The notes beneath the pieces were generated by a model. It worked only from the letters and a program-made list of their open reading frames with translations, did not search any database and was not told where the DNA came from. Below, in pieces: positions 63,732-64,000 of a stretch of DNA of 64,000 nt. This DNA comes from an uncultured Collinsella sp. (lineage in GTDB: Bacteria > Actinomycetota > Coriobacteriia > Coriobacteriales > Coriobacteriaceae): positions 62,001-126,000 of the forward strand of contig UQIE01000004.1 in assembly GCA_900541065.1 (NCBI GenBank), given 5' to 3'. The translations under genes and the position numbers were made by a program. Positions within the stretch are counted from its first letter, which is position 1; every line of letters starts with the position of its first letter.

Positions 63732-64000
63732 TTAGTAGCGTACGAAGATGTAGTTGTTGTTCATACCGGCTGCGACGGAGCTGATGATGACGCCCGTTTT
63801 GTAGTCGGAAGCATGGATCATCTGGCCGTTACCAATGTAGATGCCGGTGTGGTAAGAGTTAACAACGACGTCGCCAGGCTGGGGATCGGATACACGGGTC
63901 CAGCCCATGAAGGTACCTGTCGTGCCAAGGCGGCAATAACGTCCGGTGAGGCAATAGCTTACAAAACCGGAGCAGTCAAAGCTGTTCGGTCCAATGCCGC
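63732..64000 (-). CDS. NlpC/P60 peptidoglycan endopeptidase, 3' part
   Basis: The gene runs off the window edge; 89 codons remain. The catalytic Cys is in FDCSGFVSYC and the catalytic His in YHTGIYIGNGQMIHAS, as in NlpC/P60 gamma-D-glutamyl-meso-DAP or LD peptidases. The N-terminal targeting region is not visible. It ends with FVRY and a TAA, followed by a terminator. Confidence 0.9.
   Translation of the reverse strand, partial: GIGPNSFDCSGFVSYCLTGRYCRLGTTGTFMGWTRVSDPQPGDVVVNSYHTGIYIGNGQMIHASDYKTGVIISSVAAGMNNNYIFVRY

Overview
The window reads as chromosomal core genome of a GC-rich, low-redundancy Gram-positive anaerobe of the class Coriobacteriia, most likely Collinsella or a close relative. 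The evidence is a joint signature: an actinobacterial mIHF-type integration host factor and a lexA/LysM/nrdR cluster, together with features usual in Firmicutes (RNase Y, RNase J, SpoVS, class 1B PyrD/PyrK, AdhE, DegV). The genus is inferred from gene content and GC-rich codon use, not from a marker search.

Layout. 1-4.8 kb: MEP isoprenoid and envelope operon (3' end of dxr, rseP, ispG) with proS. 5.0-8.5 kb, minus strand: adhE then a small APH-fold kinase. 8.65-9.7 kb: a REP-associated Y1 transposase (RAYT) framed by inverted REP copies. 9.8-10.0 kb: rpmB. 10.3-15.8 kb: complete de novo pyrimidine operon pyrR-pyrB-pyrC-pyrK-pyrD-pyrF behind a leader with a short peptide and an attenuator. 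16.0-18.4 kb: mihF-gmk-rpoZ-thiI. 18.6-22.7 kb: comEA-comEC-holA. 22.8-35.1 kb: translation, chaperone and GTPase genes rpsT, lepA, dus, hemW, two dnaJ-type genes, mtaB, phoH, ybeY, dgkA, era, recO, rpsO. 35.2-39.8 kb: pnp and rnj, separated by a 640-bp intergenic region with two large related hairpin elements. 39.8-49.3 kb: ftsK, a RodZ-like gene, yajQ, rimO, pgsA, cinA, recA, recX. 49.5-56.2 kb: rny, an uncharacterised GHKL ATPase, spoVS, miaB, miaA, hflX. 56.2-59.1 kb: SOS block lexA plus a membrane acyltransferase-like gene on one strand, and LysM division-inhibitor-like gene, nrdR and dut on the other. 59.1-59.5 kb: a second pair of hairpin elements of another family. 59.5-64.0 kb: diacylglycerol glycosyltransferase-like gene, trxB, a DUF1836 regulator, degV and the 3' end of an NlpC/P60 peptidase.

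How the genes work together. Most sit in tightly packed operons with 1-20 nt overlaps. RNA turnover is well represented (pnp, rnj, rny, ybeY), as is tRNA modification (thiI, dus, mtaB, miaB, miaA) plus rimO acting on ribosomal protein S12. The DNA-damage response can be followed in cis: GAAC-N4-GTTC boxes lie inside the spacers of the recA and LysM-gene promoters and flank lexA.

Most interesting signals. (1) Two families of intergenic hairpins with conserved unpaired boxes but element-specific, compensating stems, each present as an inverted pair. (2) A short peptide whose start and stop codons both lie inside the pyr attenuator. (3) Helically phased TTTGGTC-type repeats shared by comEA and recA. 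(4) A 30-bp element shared by a DUF1836 regulator gene and degV. (5) A 12-bp inverted repeat that would bury the nrdR start codon. (6) A DnaJ-like protein whose C-terminal domain is replaced by membrane segments. (7) A winged-helix-like insertion in RseP. No tRNA, rRNA or CRISPR array was recognised.
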